In this document: positions 35,711 through 45,600 of the stretch, piece after piece
Numbering within the stretch: position 1 is the first letter of the stretch
How the letters are laid out: each line of letters starts with the position of its first letter
Assembly: GCF_019654915.1 (NCBI RefSeq)
Contig: NZ_BPET01000007.1
Span: forward strand, 52,764-116,763
Source of the DNA: Shewanella sp. MBTL60-007
GTDB taxonomy: Bacteria > Pseudomonadota > Gammaproteobacteria > Enterobacterales > Shewanellaceae
Length of the DNA: 64,000 nucleotides
Direction of reading: 5' to 3'
Position numbers and translations under genes: made by a program
Notes under the pieces: model-generated
Database searches by the model: none
What the model was told of the DNA's origin: nothing
What the model saw: only the letters and a program-made list of their open reading frames with translations

Positions 35711-37287
35711 AGCCCACCTCCCATCTTAATGGCTGAAATAACGGCTTGTGCTTTTTGTCGAGTTTCATCGGCTTCAGCTTGGGGATCTGAATCGAATACC
35801 ACGCCAGCTCCGGCTTGAATATAAGCTGTACCATCTTTGACGAAGGCCGAGCGAATAACAATGCAGGTATCCATATCACCAAGGCCATTTAGGTAGCCTA
35901 CTGCGCCGCCGTAGCTGCCGCGGCGTGTTTTTTCGGCTAAGCGAATAAGCTGTGCCGCACTCACTTTGGGGGCTCCTGTTAAGGTGCCCATATTCATACA
36001 GGCTTGATAGGCATGCAGAGCATCTAAATCGCTTCTTAGTTGGCCGGTGACACGGCTAACTAAGTGCATCACATGGGAGTATCTATCTACTTTTAATAGT
36101 TCAGGTACTTTGCGAGTGCCACTTTGACTGATGCGAGCGATATCGTTACGGGCCAAGTCTACAAGCATGATGTGCTCAGATAGCTCCTTCTTATCAAGGC
36201 GCAGTTCAAGTTCGTTGCGACTATCGAGATCAAAATCTATGTCGCCGTTGGCTGTCTTGCCCCGCTTTCGCGTGCCAGCTATGGGATAGATCTCTACTTG
36301 GTTACTCTTAGCCTCATATTTAAGGGCGCTCTCTGGAGACGCACCAAATAGCGTAAAGTCATCTCCGCGAAAGTAGAACATGTAGGGACTTGGGTTTGTC
36401 AGTCTCAGTGCGCGATAGGCACCTAATGTATTGGGGCAAGGTAGGCTGAAACTGCGTGACGGCACCACTTGGAAAATGTCACCAGCGATGATGTGTTCTT
36501 TTAAGCTATTGACCGTGTCTTTAAAGTCACTGTCAGAGATATTCACTTGCGTTTCTGCTTCGATGGCTTGTAATTCGGCAATGGGGGCTAATGACTGGCA
36601 AGCTTGCTGTATCTGAGCTATACGCTGCGTCTGTGTGGCTGTAATGCTATCTACGGTGCCTTGTGCTTGAGAAACAAATTGGTGAGTGATGATTTCAGCG
36701 CTTTGCTGCTGATGATCCACAAGAATTAAGGTTTCAGCGAGATAAAATAGGTAGTCAGGGCAGCTGTTATCACCTTGTGGCACTCTTGGCAGTGGCTCGA
36801 TGGTGTCGATTAAGTCATAGGAGAGTACACCACCTAAAAACAGATCTTCAAACTCAGGGCTTTCATCGCAGCGAATGTGCTTAACTAGCGCTCGCAGACC
36901 ATCGAGAGGAGAGGTCGACTTTAGGCGCGCGTCTTCATCGAGTTGGTTAGACTCTTTTTGCAAGGTAAGGCTTAAGCTTGAGCCATCAAAATGGTTAATT
37001 ACCGTGGTCGGAAAGGCTTGCTCGAAAAAGGACTTAATAGGCGAGATTAGTGTCTTACCGTTGCCTGTTAACGCGCTAAATTCAAGTTGGTAGCCACTGC
37101 AGCGGATCATCATTGCAGCGTGGGTCAGCACGATACTCTTTAAGTGGTCTTTGCTGTCAATTTCAGCCGATTCCAGTAGCATGGTGTGAGGGGCATCTTG
37201 AGTTACATGCTGGTATAGACTAAGTGGATCGTCATGATACGCCAGCGCCGCTTTTTGGGTGATAACCTTAGCGATAGTGTGTTCCAT
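35707..37287 (-). CDS. trpE: Anthranilate synthase component I
   Basis: 526 residues. It carries the tryptophan feedback motif (LLESAEID near residue 38) and the chorismate site with PSPYMFYFRG, FGASPESALK, IAGTRKRGK and GRGSYGGAVGY-type segments (here RRGSYGGAVGYLNG). It converts chorismate to anthranilate with TrpG. It is preceded by the trpL leader and attenuator; allosteric and transcriptional control by Trp are both expected. Confidence 0.96.
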   Translation of the reverse strand: MEHTIAKVITQKAALAYHDDPLSLYQHVTQDAPHTMLLESAEIDSKDHLKSIVLTHAAMMIRCSGYQLEFSALTGNGKTLISPIKSFFEQAFPTTVINHFDGSSLSLTLQKESNQLDEDARLKSTSPLDGLRALVKHIRCDESPEFEDLFLGGVLSYDLIDTIEPLPRVPQGDNSCPDYLFYLAETLILVDHQQQSAEIITHQFVSQAQGTVDSITATQTQRIAQIQQACQSLAPIAELQAIEAETQVNISDSDFKDTVNSLKEHIIAGDIFQVVPSRSFSLPCPNTLGAYRALRLTNPSPYMFYFRGDDFTLFGASPESALKYEAKSNQVEIYPIAGTRKRGKTANGDIDFDLDSRNELELRLDKKELSEHIMLVDLARNDIARISQSGTRKVPELLKVDRYSHVMHLVSRVTGQLRSDLDALHAYQACMNMGTLTGAPKVSAAQLIRLAEKTRRGSYGGAVGYLNGLGDMDTCIVIRSAFVKDGTAYIQAGAGVVFDSDPQAEADETRQKAQAVISAIKMGGGL

Positions 37288-37398
37288 GCTTATGCTCCTG
37301 CCTTATAGGGTCTTGCATTGTTCATTGTTTTATCTCACTTTTTTAGCCTGCCGCTTCGGGTTTTCTCTCTTCTTGCTTATTTTATTATCGCTTAGATA

Positions 37399-37431
37399 CA
37401 AGAAAGCCCGCAGTGTATGCGGGCTTTCTTG
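37399..37431 (-). terminator. trp attenuator terminator
   Basis: CAAGAAAGCCCGC pairs perfectly with GCGGGCTTTCTTG (13 bp, one more A-T pair inside) about 45 bases after the trpL stop. On the minus strand the GC core is followed by TTTCTTGTATCT. Its position between the Trp-rich leader peptide and trpE fits the attenuator. Confidence 0.85.
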
Positions 37432-37477
37432 TTGAATCTTGACTCAGTTTTCTGAGCACACAGTTCCACACCACCCG

Positions 37478-37534
37478 CTAATTTGGGAAGTGCCACCACC
37501 AATTAATGTTTTGGAAAGTAATAAACTGTGTCAT
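37478..37534 (-). CDS. trpL: trp operon leader peptide with three consecutive Trp codons
   Basis: 18-residue ORF, ATG at 37534, TAG at 37478-37480, translating to MTQFITFQNINWWWHFPN. Three adjacent TGG codons near the end, followed by an attenuator-type hairpin, are the classic arrangement for ribosome-stalling control of trp. No TrpR operator was found by eye. It is too short for standard gene finders. Confidence 0.88.
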   Translation of the reverse strand: MTQFITFQNINWWWHFPN

Positions 37535-37981
37535 TTAAAATTCATCTTGTTTGTTTCAGTGACTATATAGAAACATTTGTGGGTGAAAGCTGTCAATCGA
37601 ATATTTCCATTTTTGATTGATTTTCACTAATAGAGTGAAAATATTTCTCTAATTTTATCTTTCTGGCGTGGTTTTAATCTTTTTTGAGTGGATCTTGCTA
37701 AAAATGTGCTTATTAAGTTTGGGTATTTGTAGCGTTTAGCTTGTTAATTAAACTTTGCGCGTGATAATGCGCCAATCCAGGCACTGATGAGCACGGTATA
37801 ACATGCCGTGTGGCCATTTTTCATTATGCGTGATTCAATTTTCGGGTGGCCAAGGTCCAATTTGGCTGGTTCACTCGAGTCTGGCTTGATCTAGCTCAAA
37901 TTTATTGCAACGTTTGTTAATTGTTTGTTGTTATCTTTGCTGGTTTTGGCACACTGAAAATGTGGCCTCAAAGGAGTGACT
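37535..37981. other. Intergenic region between divergent trp and DUF1538 operons
   Basis: About 450 bp, AT-rich near 37590-37680. It must hold both promoters. A small hairpin, CACGGTAT-AAC-ATGCCGTG (37792-37810, one G-T pair), is followed by TGGCCATTTTT on the plus strand and could act as a leader terminator. Confidence 0.35.
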
Positions 37982-38716
37982 ATGGCTTCAATTAATCAGC
38001 TTTTCAAAGCCTTGTTTAGTAGTTTTAAAGATCTGATCCCGATAATCTTGGTGGTCTGCTTTTTCGAGGTATTTGTGCTACAGCAAGCACCAGATAACCT
38101 CTTTTCTATACTCATCGGCCTTGTCTTCATCGTCGTCGGTTTAACTTTCTTTGTATTTGGTCTCGAAATGGGGCTGTTCCCTATCGGGGAGTCTTTAGCA
38201 CATGCCCTAGCGCGTAAAGGCAGTGTTTTTTGGCTGGTGGTTTTTTCTTTCTCTCTTGGCTTTGGTACAACGCTCGCTGAACCCGCATTAACCGCCGTCG
38301 CAAACGAGGCGGCTGAGGTTGCCGCTGATGCTGGAGCAATAGCACCGACCGAAGAATCTATGGATGGCTATGCTTTGGGATTGCGGCTAACGGTTGCGCT
38401 TTCGGTGGGGCTGGCAATTTTACTGGGGGTGGTCAGAATCTTAAAAGGCTGGCCGATCCATTACCTGATTATTTCAGGGTATATCATCGTCATGATTTTG
38501 ACCTCATTTGCCCCAGAAAACATCATAGGTGTCGCCTATGACTCGGGCGGGGTGACGACGTCTACGATTACTGTCCCCTTAGTGACTGCTCTAGGTGTGG
38601 GCTTGGCAACTGTGATTAAGGGGCGTAACCCCATGCTTGATGGTTTCGGTTTGATCGCGTTTGCCAGCTTAATGCCGATGATCTTTGTGCTGATCTACGG
38701 AATGCTGGTGCTTTAA
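37982..38716 (+). CDS. DUF1538 integral membrane protein (first copy)
   Basis: 244 residues from ATG 37982 (AAGGAG 5 bases upstream; a GTG two codons earlier lies inside the ribosome site). About six or seven membrane helices. Conserved DUF1538 segments are [26 protein letters not shown], and [26 protein letters not shown] followed by [17 protein letters not shown]. The family is predicted to be a transporter; the Asp-Ser-Gly-Gly and Thr-rich stretch looks like a substrate or ion site. Substrate is unknown. First gene of a four-gene cassette with a second DUF1538 copy 13 bp downstream. Confidence 0.85.
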   Translation: MASINQLFKALFSSFKDLIPIILVVCFFEVFVLQQAPDNLFSILIGLVFIVVGLTFFVFGLEMGLFPIGESLAHALARKGSVFWLVVFSFSLGFGTTLAEPALTAVANEAAEVAADAGAIAPTEESMDGYALGLRLTVALSVGLAILLGVVRILKGWPIHYLIISGYIIVMILTSFAPENIIGVAYDSGGVTTSTITVPLVTALGVGLATVIKGRNPMLDGFGLIAFASLMPMIFVLIYGMLVL

Positions 38717-38729
38717 AAGGAGTGCTTTA

Positions 38730-39515
38730 ATGGATATGTTGCAGCAAGTACTCGATACCTTGCTGGTGACCATCAGGGATGTGGTCCCTATTGCGATCAT
38801 TCTATTTGGCTTTCAGCTTGGTGTGTTGAGAAGGCCCGTGGCAAATTGGCGCCGCGTCGCTGCTGGCTTTGTTTATGTCATTTTAGGACTAAGCTTTTTC
38901 TTAGTGGGTCTTGAGATGGCACTATTTCCGATCGGTGAGAGTATGGCCGAGCAGCTCACCTCCCATGAGTTTATCCATGAAGACGATCTTGAAAATACCG
39001 TTAATGGCTGGCAGGACTATTATTGGGTCTATATTTTTGCGGCGGCGATAGGCTTTAGTACCACGATTGCTGAGCCATCACTTATCGCGGTTGCGATAAA
39101 GGCAAATCAGGTTTCCGGTGGCACCATAAGTATTCAGGGCTTACGTATTTCGGTGGCAATCGGTGTCGCCTTTGGTATCGCGTTAGGTTGTTTTCGTATC
39201 GTTGTGGGTGACCCTATTCATTACTACATCATGGCGGGCTATGTGCTGGTGGTGATCCAAACCTTTTATGCGCCTAAAACCATAGTGCCTCTGGCTTATG
39301 ATTCTGGCGGAGTGACCACATCCACCGTTACCGTGCCGTTAGTGGCAGCCTTAGGTCTGGGACTTGCCACCAATGTCGATGGGCGCAACCCACTGATTGA
39401 TGGCTTTGGCCTTATCGCCTTTGCCAGCTTATTTCCGATGATCACTGTGATGGGCTATGCCCAGTTAGTGGAACTTAAGAATAGAACCCAAAAGGAGCGA
39501 GATAATGCGCTTTAA
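38730..39515 (+). CDS. DUF1538 integral membrane protein (second copy)
   Basis: 261 residues, a paralogue of the upstream gene. It shares [53 protein letters not shown] and [17 protein letters not shown] in the same order. It has a small charged insert before the second helix pair (HEFIHEDDLENTVN). The two copies probably assemble as a heteromeric transporter. Its end overlaps the start of the PII-like gene by 11 bases. Confidence 0.85.
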   Translation: MDMLQQVLDTLLVTIRDVVPIAIILFGFQLGVLRRPVANWRRVAAGFVYVILGLSFFLVGLEMALFPIGESMAEQLTSHEFIHEDDLENTVNGWQDYYWVYIFAAAIGFSTTIAEPSLIAVAIKANQVSGGTISIQGLRISVAIGVAFGIALGCFRIVVGDPIHYYIMAGYVLVVIQTFYAPKTIVPLAYDSGGVTTSTVTVPLVAALGLGLATNVDGRNPLIDGFGLIAFASLFPMITVMGYAQLVELKNRTQKERDNAL

Positions 39516-39855
39516 ACTGATCTTGGTGTTTATTGATGACGCCTGTACCGATTCGATCCTCGATGCGGCTCGCAGTAAAGGAGCGACGGGGGCGACAGTT
39601 ATTAATCACGCTCGTGGTGAAGGGCTGAATAAACAGAAAACTTTTATGGGCCTATCGTTAGACGTGCAGCGTGACGTGGTGTTGTTGTTGGTTGAAGAGC
39701 ACCTATGTCGCTCGATATTAGAAACGGTCAGCGAAGTTGGCGGTTTTGACAGCGATTCGGGTAAAGGCATTGCGATTCAAATTGATGTGGAAGACGCCGT
39801 TGGCGTTGCCCATCAAGTACAAAAACTTACTCATGATATTGAGGATCAAATATGA
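39505..39855 (+). CDS. PII-like nucleotide-binding regulatory protein
   Basis: 116 residues with the ferredoxin-like PII layout: KLILVFIDDACTDSILDAARSKGATGATVINHARG (beta1-alpha1-beta2) and a C-terminal SGKGIAIQIDVEDAVGV that mirrors the GDGKIFV...VEDAV segment of GlnB. The T-loop is short and lacks the uridylylated tyrosine, so it is not GlnB/GlnK. Such PII-like proteins next to transporters often sense adenine nucleotides. Overlaps both neighbours (11 and 4 bases), implying stoichiometric expression with the DUF1538 pair. Confidence 0.8.
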   Translation: MRFKLILVFIDDACTDSILDAARSKGATGATVINHARGEGLNKQKTFMGLSLDVQRDVVLLLVEEHLCRSILETVSEVGGFDSDSGKGIAIQIDVEDAVGVAHQVQKLTHDIEDQI

Positions 39856-40259
39856 AAAGCGAAAACTTAGTCAGAAATCATGATGTCATGAGTCAAGATT
39901 ACGCCATGATTGATGGGTTGAAAACCGTGGCCGATGCCATTGAACACGCGGTTAAAAGCAAGGTAAACGTGCTGTTTGTTAATAAACGCCATGACGATGA
40001 TGAATTTGGCATGGTACTGATGAGTGACATTGCTAAGAAAGTGCTGGCACAGGATAGATCGCCCGAGAGAGTCAATGTATATGAGATCATGGTCAAGCCC
40101 GTGCTATCAGTCCCCGGTACGATGGATGTGCGTTACAGTGCGCGTCTATTTGAGCGTTTTGGTATTACTAAGGCGCCTGTGATTGAGAGCGGTAAGATAG
40201 CGGGATTGGTGAGCTACCACGATATTGTGCTTAAAGGCATGATCAATAAGGTGAGATAA
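39852..40259 (+). CDS. CBS-domain pair protein
   Basis: 135 residues forming a tandem CBS pair (Bateman module): first repeat about 8-65 (DYAMIDGLKTVADAIE...VNVLFVNKRHDDDEFGMVLMSD), second about 80-135 (KPVLSVPGTMDVRYSARLFERFGITKAPVIE...GLVSYHDIVLKG). CBS pairs bind adenosine nucleotides and gate transporters or enzymes. It overlaps the PII-like gene by 4 bases and ends the cassette; it presumably regulates the DUF1538 transporter. No enzyme domain. Confidence 0.88.
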   Translation: MKSENLVRNHDVMSQDYAMIDGLKTVADAIEHAVKSKVNVLFVNKRHDDDEFGMVLMSDIAKKVLAQDRSPERVNVYEIMVKPVLSVPGTMDVRYSARLFERFGITKAPVIESGKIAGLVSYHDIVLKGMINKVR

Positions 40260-40416
40260 TTTTTTGAAAACGAACGCCGAGTCAGGGCTCTCTCGGCGTC
40301 TCTTTGTACTCTTAACTCTTATTTCTTACTCTTTATTCTTTAACTGAATATTCTTTAACTGAGCAGGGATCTGCTACACTGGCTCTGGTTACTTTTCAAT
40401 TTAAGTTCAATTTGTT

Positions 40417-41229
40417 ATGCAGCGCCCACCACTACGTCAAGCTAAAACCATCGATAATGTTTTTAATAGTGCTTATTGGCATCTAAGCCAGCAAGATTTC
40501 ACTATCAATGAAATTCGCAGCAAGCTTGAACGGAAAACCGAAAATCAAGAGTGGATCGATACTGTACTGGCTAGACTTATTGAGAGCGGCTATCTAAAAA
40601 GTGATTTTGAATTTGCAGTACGCTATTGCGAGCTGGCCTTTAGCCATGAGTTAGGCACAGGTGCTATAAGGCGCAAATTACAGCAGCGGGGCGTCTCCAT
40701 TTCTGAGATCGATAGCGCCATAGAGCGGGTGATGGATGAGCAAAATGTCGATACCTTTGAGATGGCTACATCTAGGCTTCTCGGCAAGTATGATAACTTT
40801 CATGGCACTAACAAAGAGAAAGTCTTCGCTCAGATGACGTCAAAAGGATTTTCTCGAGTAGAGATAGAGCACGCCTTATCACAGCATCCACAGCGTGACA
40901 CTCTGCGCAGTAAATTGGCGGTGAAGGCGGATAAAGTCGACTTAAGCAGTGAAATAATCAAGTTATATAACAAAGGTAAAGGTCTGACTCTTATTGAGCA
41001 GGAGCTAAAGCAGCGACTGATTGATTTGAGCGATTTTGAAGAGACTTTGTATCAACTGACGCTTACTGGGGATGTCGATTTTTATCACAGTTGCAAAGAG
41101 GAGCTAGCTAAAAAGCGTTATGACTTAACTGACTATAAACAGAAGTCTAAAGCATACGCTTATTTATCCCGTAAAGGTTTTAGCAGTGATGAGATCAAAG
41201 AGGCGATGAGGCTAGATGATGAGGCGTGA
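40417..41229 (+). CDS. RecX-family protein, long form
   Basis: 270 residues, nearly double the usual RecX length. The RecX three-helix repeats recur: AYWHLSQQDFTINEIRSKLERK at the start, FSHELGTGAIRRKLQQRGVS next, and a last copy, AYAYLSRKGFSSDEIKEAM, at the end. RecX modulates RecA filaments. recA is not adjacent here and a standard recX is expected elsewhere, so this may be a paralogue with a different partner. No ribosome site is obvious before the ATG. Followed by a terminator. Confidence 0.7.
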   Translation: MQRPPLRQAKTIDNVFNSAYWHLSQQDFTINEIRSKLERKTENQEWIDTVLARLIESGYLKSDFEFAVRYCELAFSHELGTGAIRRKLQQRGVSISEIDSAIERVMDEQNVDTFEMATSRLLGKYDNFHGTNKEKVFAQMTSKGFSRVEIEHALSQHPQRDTLRSKLAVKADKVDLSSEIIKLYNKGKGLTLIEQELKQRLIDLSDFEETLYQLTLTGDVDFYHSCKEELAKKRYDLTDYKQKSKAYAYLSRKGFSSDEIKEAMRLDDEA

Positions 41230-41323
41230 AGATATCGCCCATATAGACCTGCCAGATAACGCGACACTGATTGCACCAACAAATGCTAGGTAGCCTAGAA
41301 ATATCGGCTTGAGATAGAGATGA

Positions 41324-41352
41324 AAAAGGCAGCTTATGCTGCCTTTTGTTTT
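41324..41352. terminator. Bidirectional terminator between RecX-like and glutaredoxin genes
   Basis: AAAAGGCAGC-TTAT-GCTGCCTTTT is a perfect 10-bp stem with A- and T-runs on the two sides, between convergent genes. Confidence 0.88.
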
Positions 41353-41365
41353 TTATAGACTTTAC

Positions 41366-41722
41366 TTATGCAAATTTCTTATCGAGGAAGTTGATGATCT
41401 CTGAGGATTCATACATCCAAGTCGATTGGCCGTTTTCTTCAATTTTCATACAAGGGACCTGCAGCTTGCCACCACCGTTTAGTAATGTACTCTTGTGCGG
41501 TTCTTGCTTGGCATCGAGTGTGACGATATTTAAGCCTTGACGGCGCAGTGAGCGACGAACCTTTACGCAAAATGGGCATGCCTTATACTCGTAAATAGTC
41601 ATGTTGCTGGTTTCGCTGTTAATTCTTTGTTGCTCTTCTTGTGGACGCTTCAGTTTTTTAGGCGCAAAAATAAAGTTTAAAAACAAAATGATACGACCTA
41701 ATACCCAACGAATAATAAACAT
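41366..41722 (-). CDS. Membrane-anchored glutaredoxin-like protein
   Basis: 118 residues. A hydrophobic N-terminus (about 2-20) is followed by a basic linker and a glutaredoxin domain with CPFC (Cys49/Cys52), a VPCM cis-proline segment and a YESSEIINFLDKKF end. Glutaredoxins reduce disulfides with glutathione; the N-terminal helix would anchor the domain on the cytoplasmic face, given the positive residues after the helix. An internal ATG at residue 41 would give a soluble form, so dual products are possible. Monocistronic. Confidence 0.88.
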   Translation of the reverse strand: MFIIRWVLGRIILFLNFIFAPKKLKRPQEEQQRINSETSNMTIYEYKACPFCVKVRRSLRRQGLNIVTLDAKQEPHKSTLLNGGGKLQVPCMKIEENGQSTWMYESSEIINFLDKKFA

Positions 41723-41810
41723 TAACTACCTCTGATGTATTGATACTCGGGCAGATTTTAACTCAAGTGTTACAGGGTTGAAAGTATTGGATAAAGAGCA
41801 CTTTTCATTT

Positions 41811-42455
41811 TTACAATAAATGCCACTGACAAACGCCGAGTTGTTCAACTTTACCTGTAATGAATAGGAGACTGGAATCATCTGGGCATAAACAGAGTTG
41901 CTGCTTGAATACAGCTAGCTGTTGTTGAAATTGGTCGCTTTGCAGCTGTGCTTGGTCAATATGAGGTGTAAACATAAAGTCCACGAGATTGAGGGCGCTT
42001 AAATCATCGAGCCCACAGTGGTTGATATCGCCACAAAGGCTGGCACTTGCAATCGAGGGGGTCATAATCATAGCTCCAGCGCTAATGCCGATAAGGCCAC
42101 CGCCATTAATGGCGTACTGGCGCAGCACCGGCAATAGCTTTCTATTTTTAAGGCCCTTTAAGAAACGGTAAGTATCGCCGCCTGAGAGATGAATGGCATC
42201 GCAGTTTAGTAAGCATTCGAGAGATTGTTGTGAAAATCCTCCCTCTAATTCGAGATAAACACTGAGTTCGGCACCGAGGGCTTGATACATTTGCTGAGCT
42301 TGTTGATAGAACTCTCGATGTGGATCGGGCTGCGATGCGATATAGCCAACCCTTAACGGCGAATGCTTATTAATGCTAATGAGCGATTGTAGTAGCGCAT
42401 TGATTGCCGCTTGGGCATTTTCGGTATTCGGATCACTCAGTAGGGCGAGTTTCAT
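41811..42455 (-). CDS. Peptidase E-like (S51) / class I amidotransferase-like protein
   Basis: 214 residues. The nucleophile elbow GLIGISAGAMIM (Ser in GxSxG) and the AIHLSGGDTYRFL segment match S51 peptidase E/cyanophycinase-like proteins. PepE cleaves Asp-X dipeptides. It diverges enough from PepE that the exact substrate is uncertain. Short intergenic gaps on both sides and no evident operon partner. Confidence 0.75.
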   Translation of the reverse strand: MKLALLSDPNTENAQAAINALLQSLISINKHSPLRVGYIASQPDPHREFYQQAQQMYQALGAELSVYLELEGGFSQQSLECLLNCDAIHLSGGDTYRFLKGLKNRKLLPVLRQYAINGGGLIGISAGAMIMTPSIASASLCGDINHCGLDDLSALNLVDFMFTPHIDQAQLQSDQFQQQLAVFKQQLCLCPDDSSLLFITGKVEQLGVCQWHLL

Positions 42456-42576
42456 CTATCACTCCTTAGATTTTAGCTGCGAATGAGTATGTATAGACTT
42501 AGGTCATAGGATCGACATTAACTGATTAAATCTAATAACAAAAGTGAAAGAGAGACTATTTTGCAAGGAGAATAAA

Positions 42577-42603
42577 AAGGCACACTAATCATTAGTGTGC
42601 CTT
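42577..42603 (-). terminator. Terminator of the DUF748 gene
   Basis: On the minus strand AAGGCACACT-AATGATT-AGTGTGCCTT is followed by TTTATTC. The stem is perfect. Confidence 0.85.
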
Positions 42604-42633
42604 CTGTGGCTTGTGTTTCATCTAAAGATAAGC

Positions 42634-45600
42634 TTACTTGGCGGACAAGGTTAACAAGGCTTGGCTTGAGCCAGTGTTAAGCTCGACTCGACTATCGAGC
42701 AGGAATATTCTTTCCGGCGCGATATTTCTTTTTTCGATTAAGTAGGTTTTCACCGCAGTTGCCCGTTGTTGAGCCAGCTTTCCGAGTGCATCCTCGGCAA
42801 TACGTTGGGCGCCTAAGGTAAAGTTATACAGCGCCATATGCCAGCGCTGAGATAATTGCTCTGGGGTTAGTTTTTCTTCCCCTTGATGTTCTGCCACTAT
42901 CTTATCTTTTACAGCCTGAGCCGAACGACCAAGCTCTGTCTCATACAGAGCAATGAGTGCATCAGATAGCGGCCCTGTTGTAGGGTAGCTACTTGGGGAA
43001 AGTGCTACTGGAAGTGTCTTGATATCAAGCTGTGCGGTTTGGGCCAGTTTACGTTTAAGCTTAAGTTCATTGAGAGCATGGCTGTCTTCAAGCATGTTAA
43101 CGCCTCCCTCAACATTGAGGGTCAGCATGGGCCTGTCATTCAGTCCTTCGGCTAACTTGTCTAAAGTTTCTTGCTCTCTATTGTCTAGAGTTGCGATACC
43201 TGCAGCGAAATTGATCTTATCGAGTTCCCCTTCATCGGCACCAAGTAAATTGGCGAGCAAACTAAAGGGAGCGGTCACGGCTTTGGTGATCACATTAGTA
43301 AAGGCTTTCATCACTATGCTGCCAATGCTAAAGCTTGGGTCGTCAACATCGCCAGAAACCTGCAGGCCTAAATCAATCACTCCATGCCTATCTTGCAGTA
43401 GTGCGATGGCTAAGGTGACCGGCAAGGTAGTTGCTAGGCTGCTGTCGCTGGGTTTTCCCAGTTTTAACTGGTCTACCACCAAGTGGTTGTCACCGACTAA
43501 TTTGTTGTCATCGAGTCGATATTTTAGATCTAAAGAAAGCAATCCTTTATCTATGTAATAGCCGGCATAGGTACCCGAGTATGGGTTCACTGAGGTTAGC
43601 TCAACATGCTTAAAGCTTAGGGCAAGATCGAGATAGGGCCGTTCTAGTAACGGGTTTATATCGCCTTTTAGTGTGACGGGGGCATAGCGGTCTATTTTAC
43701 CTTTAATATCGACCGATGCAGTTTGCTCACTGCTTGATGACAATTTACTGATGCTACCGTCTAAGTGTTCGATGCTGGCGGCAAAGTTGGGGGTTAATGA
43801 GTTATCAGCGAAGAAGGTTGAGCCATCTTTAAAGCTGATTTTATTGATGGTTAACGCCAAAGGCTGAGTAGATGCTTTGTCATTGCTATTTTTAGTCGTC
43901 ACGTTGGCGGTGACGGCGGTTTTTGCTTGCGCGCTTTTAGACTTTTCAATTGGGGCTTCGGGTTGCGGTTGTACCACAAGATCGCCGATGTTGGTGCTCT
44001 TATCTTTAGCAATGATAATACGGCCAAAGGGCTGATTTAGGACTATATGGTCGATATCGAGGCGGTTGGCGGTCTTATCAAATGCCATACGGTTGATGGC
44101 TAGGCCTTTCCATTTGAGTAGCTCTTTTTTCTGTACTGTGTCTTTAATGAGTAGATCGTTAATCGCTAACTCGCCGATATAGCTTAATTGCTCGGTTTTA
44201 GCATCGATCACAAGCTCTCCTTGGGTATTAAAATCACCTTGCTTAAGCTCGATATTTACATAAGGCTTTAGGTAGTCTTGTAATTGCGGCAGGGCAAACT
44301 CGGTAACAGACATTTTGGCGTTCACCAACTGCTTTAATACATCTATGCTGCCGGTAGTCGTAACTATCCCTTTTTGATTGATATTGAGTGACAGTTGATA
44401 GTCTATCGGCTTAGCCAGACTTGCTTCTACTGCGCCAGTGGTGAGGTTAATGTCGTCTATTTGCCAAAGGGTGCTTTTAGTCAGCAACTGCTCAGTGAGG
44501 TTGACTTGATAATCTTTAAGGTTGATCCCCTTAAGTACGGCCGTCCAGCTGGACTTGCTTTGCACTAGGTCTTGATTGTTATCAACAGCTTGTGTGAAGG
44601 GCTTTGCTTTAGTCTCTTGTGCTGCGGAGCTGGTTTCACTTAATGGAGTGAATAGCGTGGCAAGATCAGCACCGTCTTTATTCACTTTAGCGTTAAGGAC
44701 TAGACCGTTGGTATCTAAGCTTTCAGCCGTAACAGTTTGCTGCAGCAGATTGAAGGCTATCCCTTTAAGCGCAAGCATAGGCAGCTTGATTATCGACTGT
44801 TTTTGGTAATCAAAGTTAACCTCGTCGAGTTGGACTAGTCCGAGGTCTGTAGTGACTTCGAATTTGTTGTCTTGCATCTGAAGTTGGTAATTACTCGATA
44901 GACTCAAACGGCCAGAGGTGAGTTCAGGCGCAAAGTGCTCAGAGATAAACGACCAGAACTGTGGTAACTGTATGTCATTTAATTGCACGTCGCCGACAAT
45001 GTTAAGGGGATCCAGCTGCACTATCCCTTGAGTTGCAATATTCCCGCCTTCACGGCCAACCACCTGTATCGAGTAGTGATTAGTTTTTTGTTGCTCACCA
45101 AGATTTTCTAGCGCCGTTTGGATTGCATACTCTGAATCGAAAAACTTAACGTTTAGATTGAGTTCAGGGTAGTGTAGTCGGCTATTCGTGACATGATCAA
45201 TAAAACTTAAATCAGCATTTACGATAGCGAGGTTGGAGATAATAAAATGCGGAATAGCAGTCGTTTTTGTTGATTCTTCGCTGGCATCCTCTTTAGTGCG
45301 ATTAGCTAAAGTGTCGATAATATCTGAAAAATTAAAGCGCAATGTTTGCGGTGCTTTTATACGCTCAACATTGATTGCCGGGCTGGTCAATGTGATGTCG
45401 GCAACGCTAAATGCACCATTAAAAATAGAGTCCCAAAATTGGTATTCAAAGGTGAGCTGTTTAAAGCCGATAAAGGGCAGATTATTGGTTTCGTGAAGCT
45501 CGAAGTTATCAATAGCGACTTCTAGGGTAAAAGGATTGATCTTTACCTGCTCTAAGGTCACTGGTCGCTGCAGTAGTTCAGATAGTTGCTTAGGCGCTTG

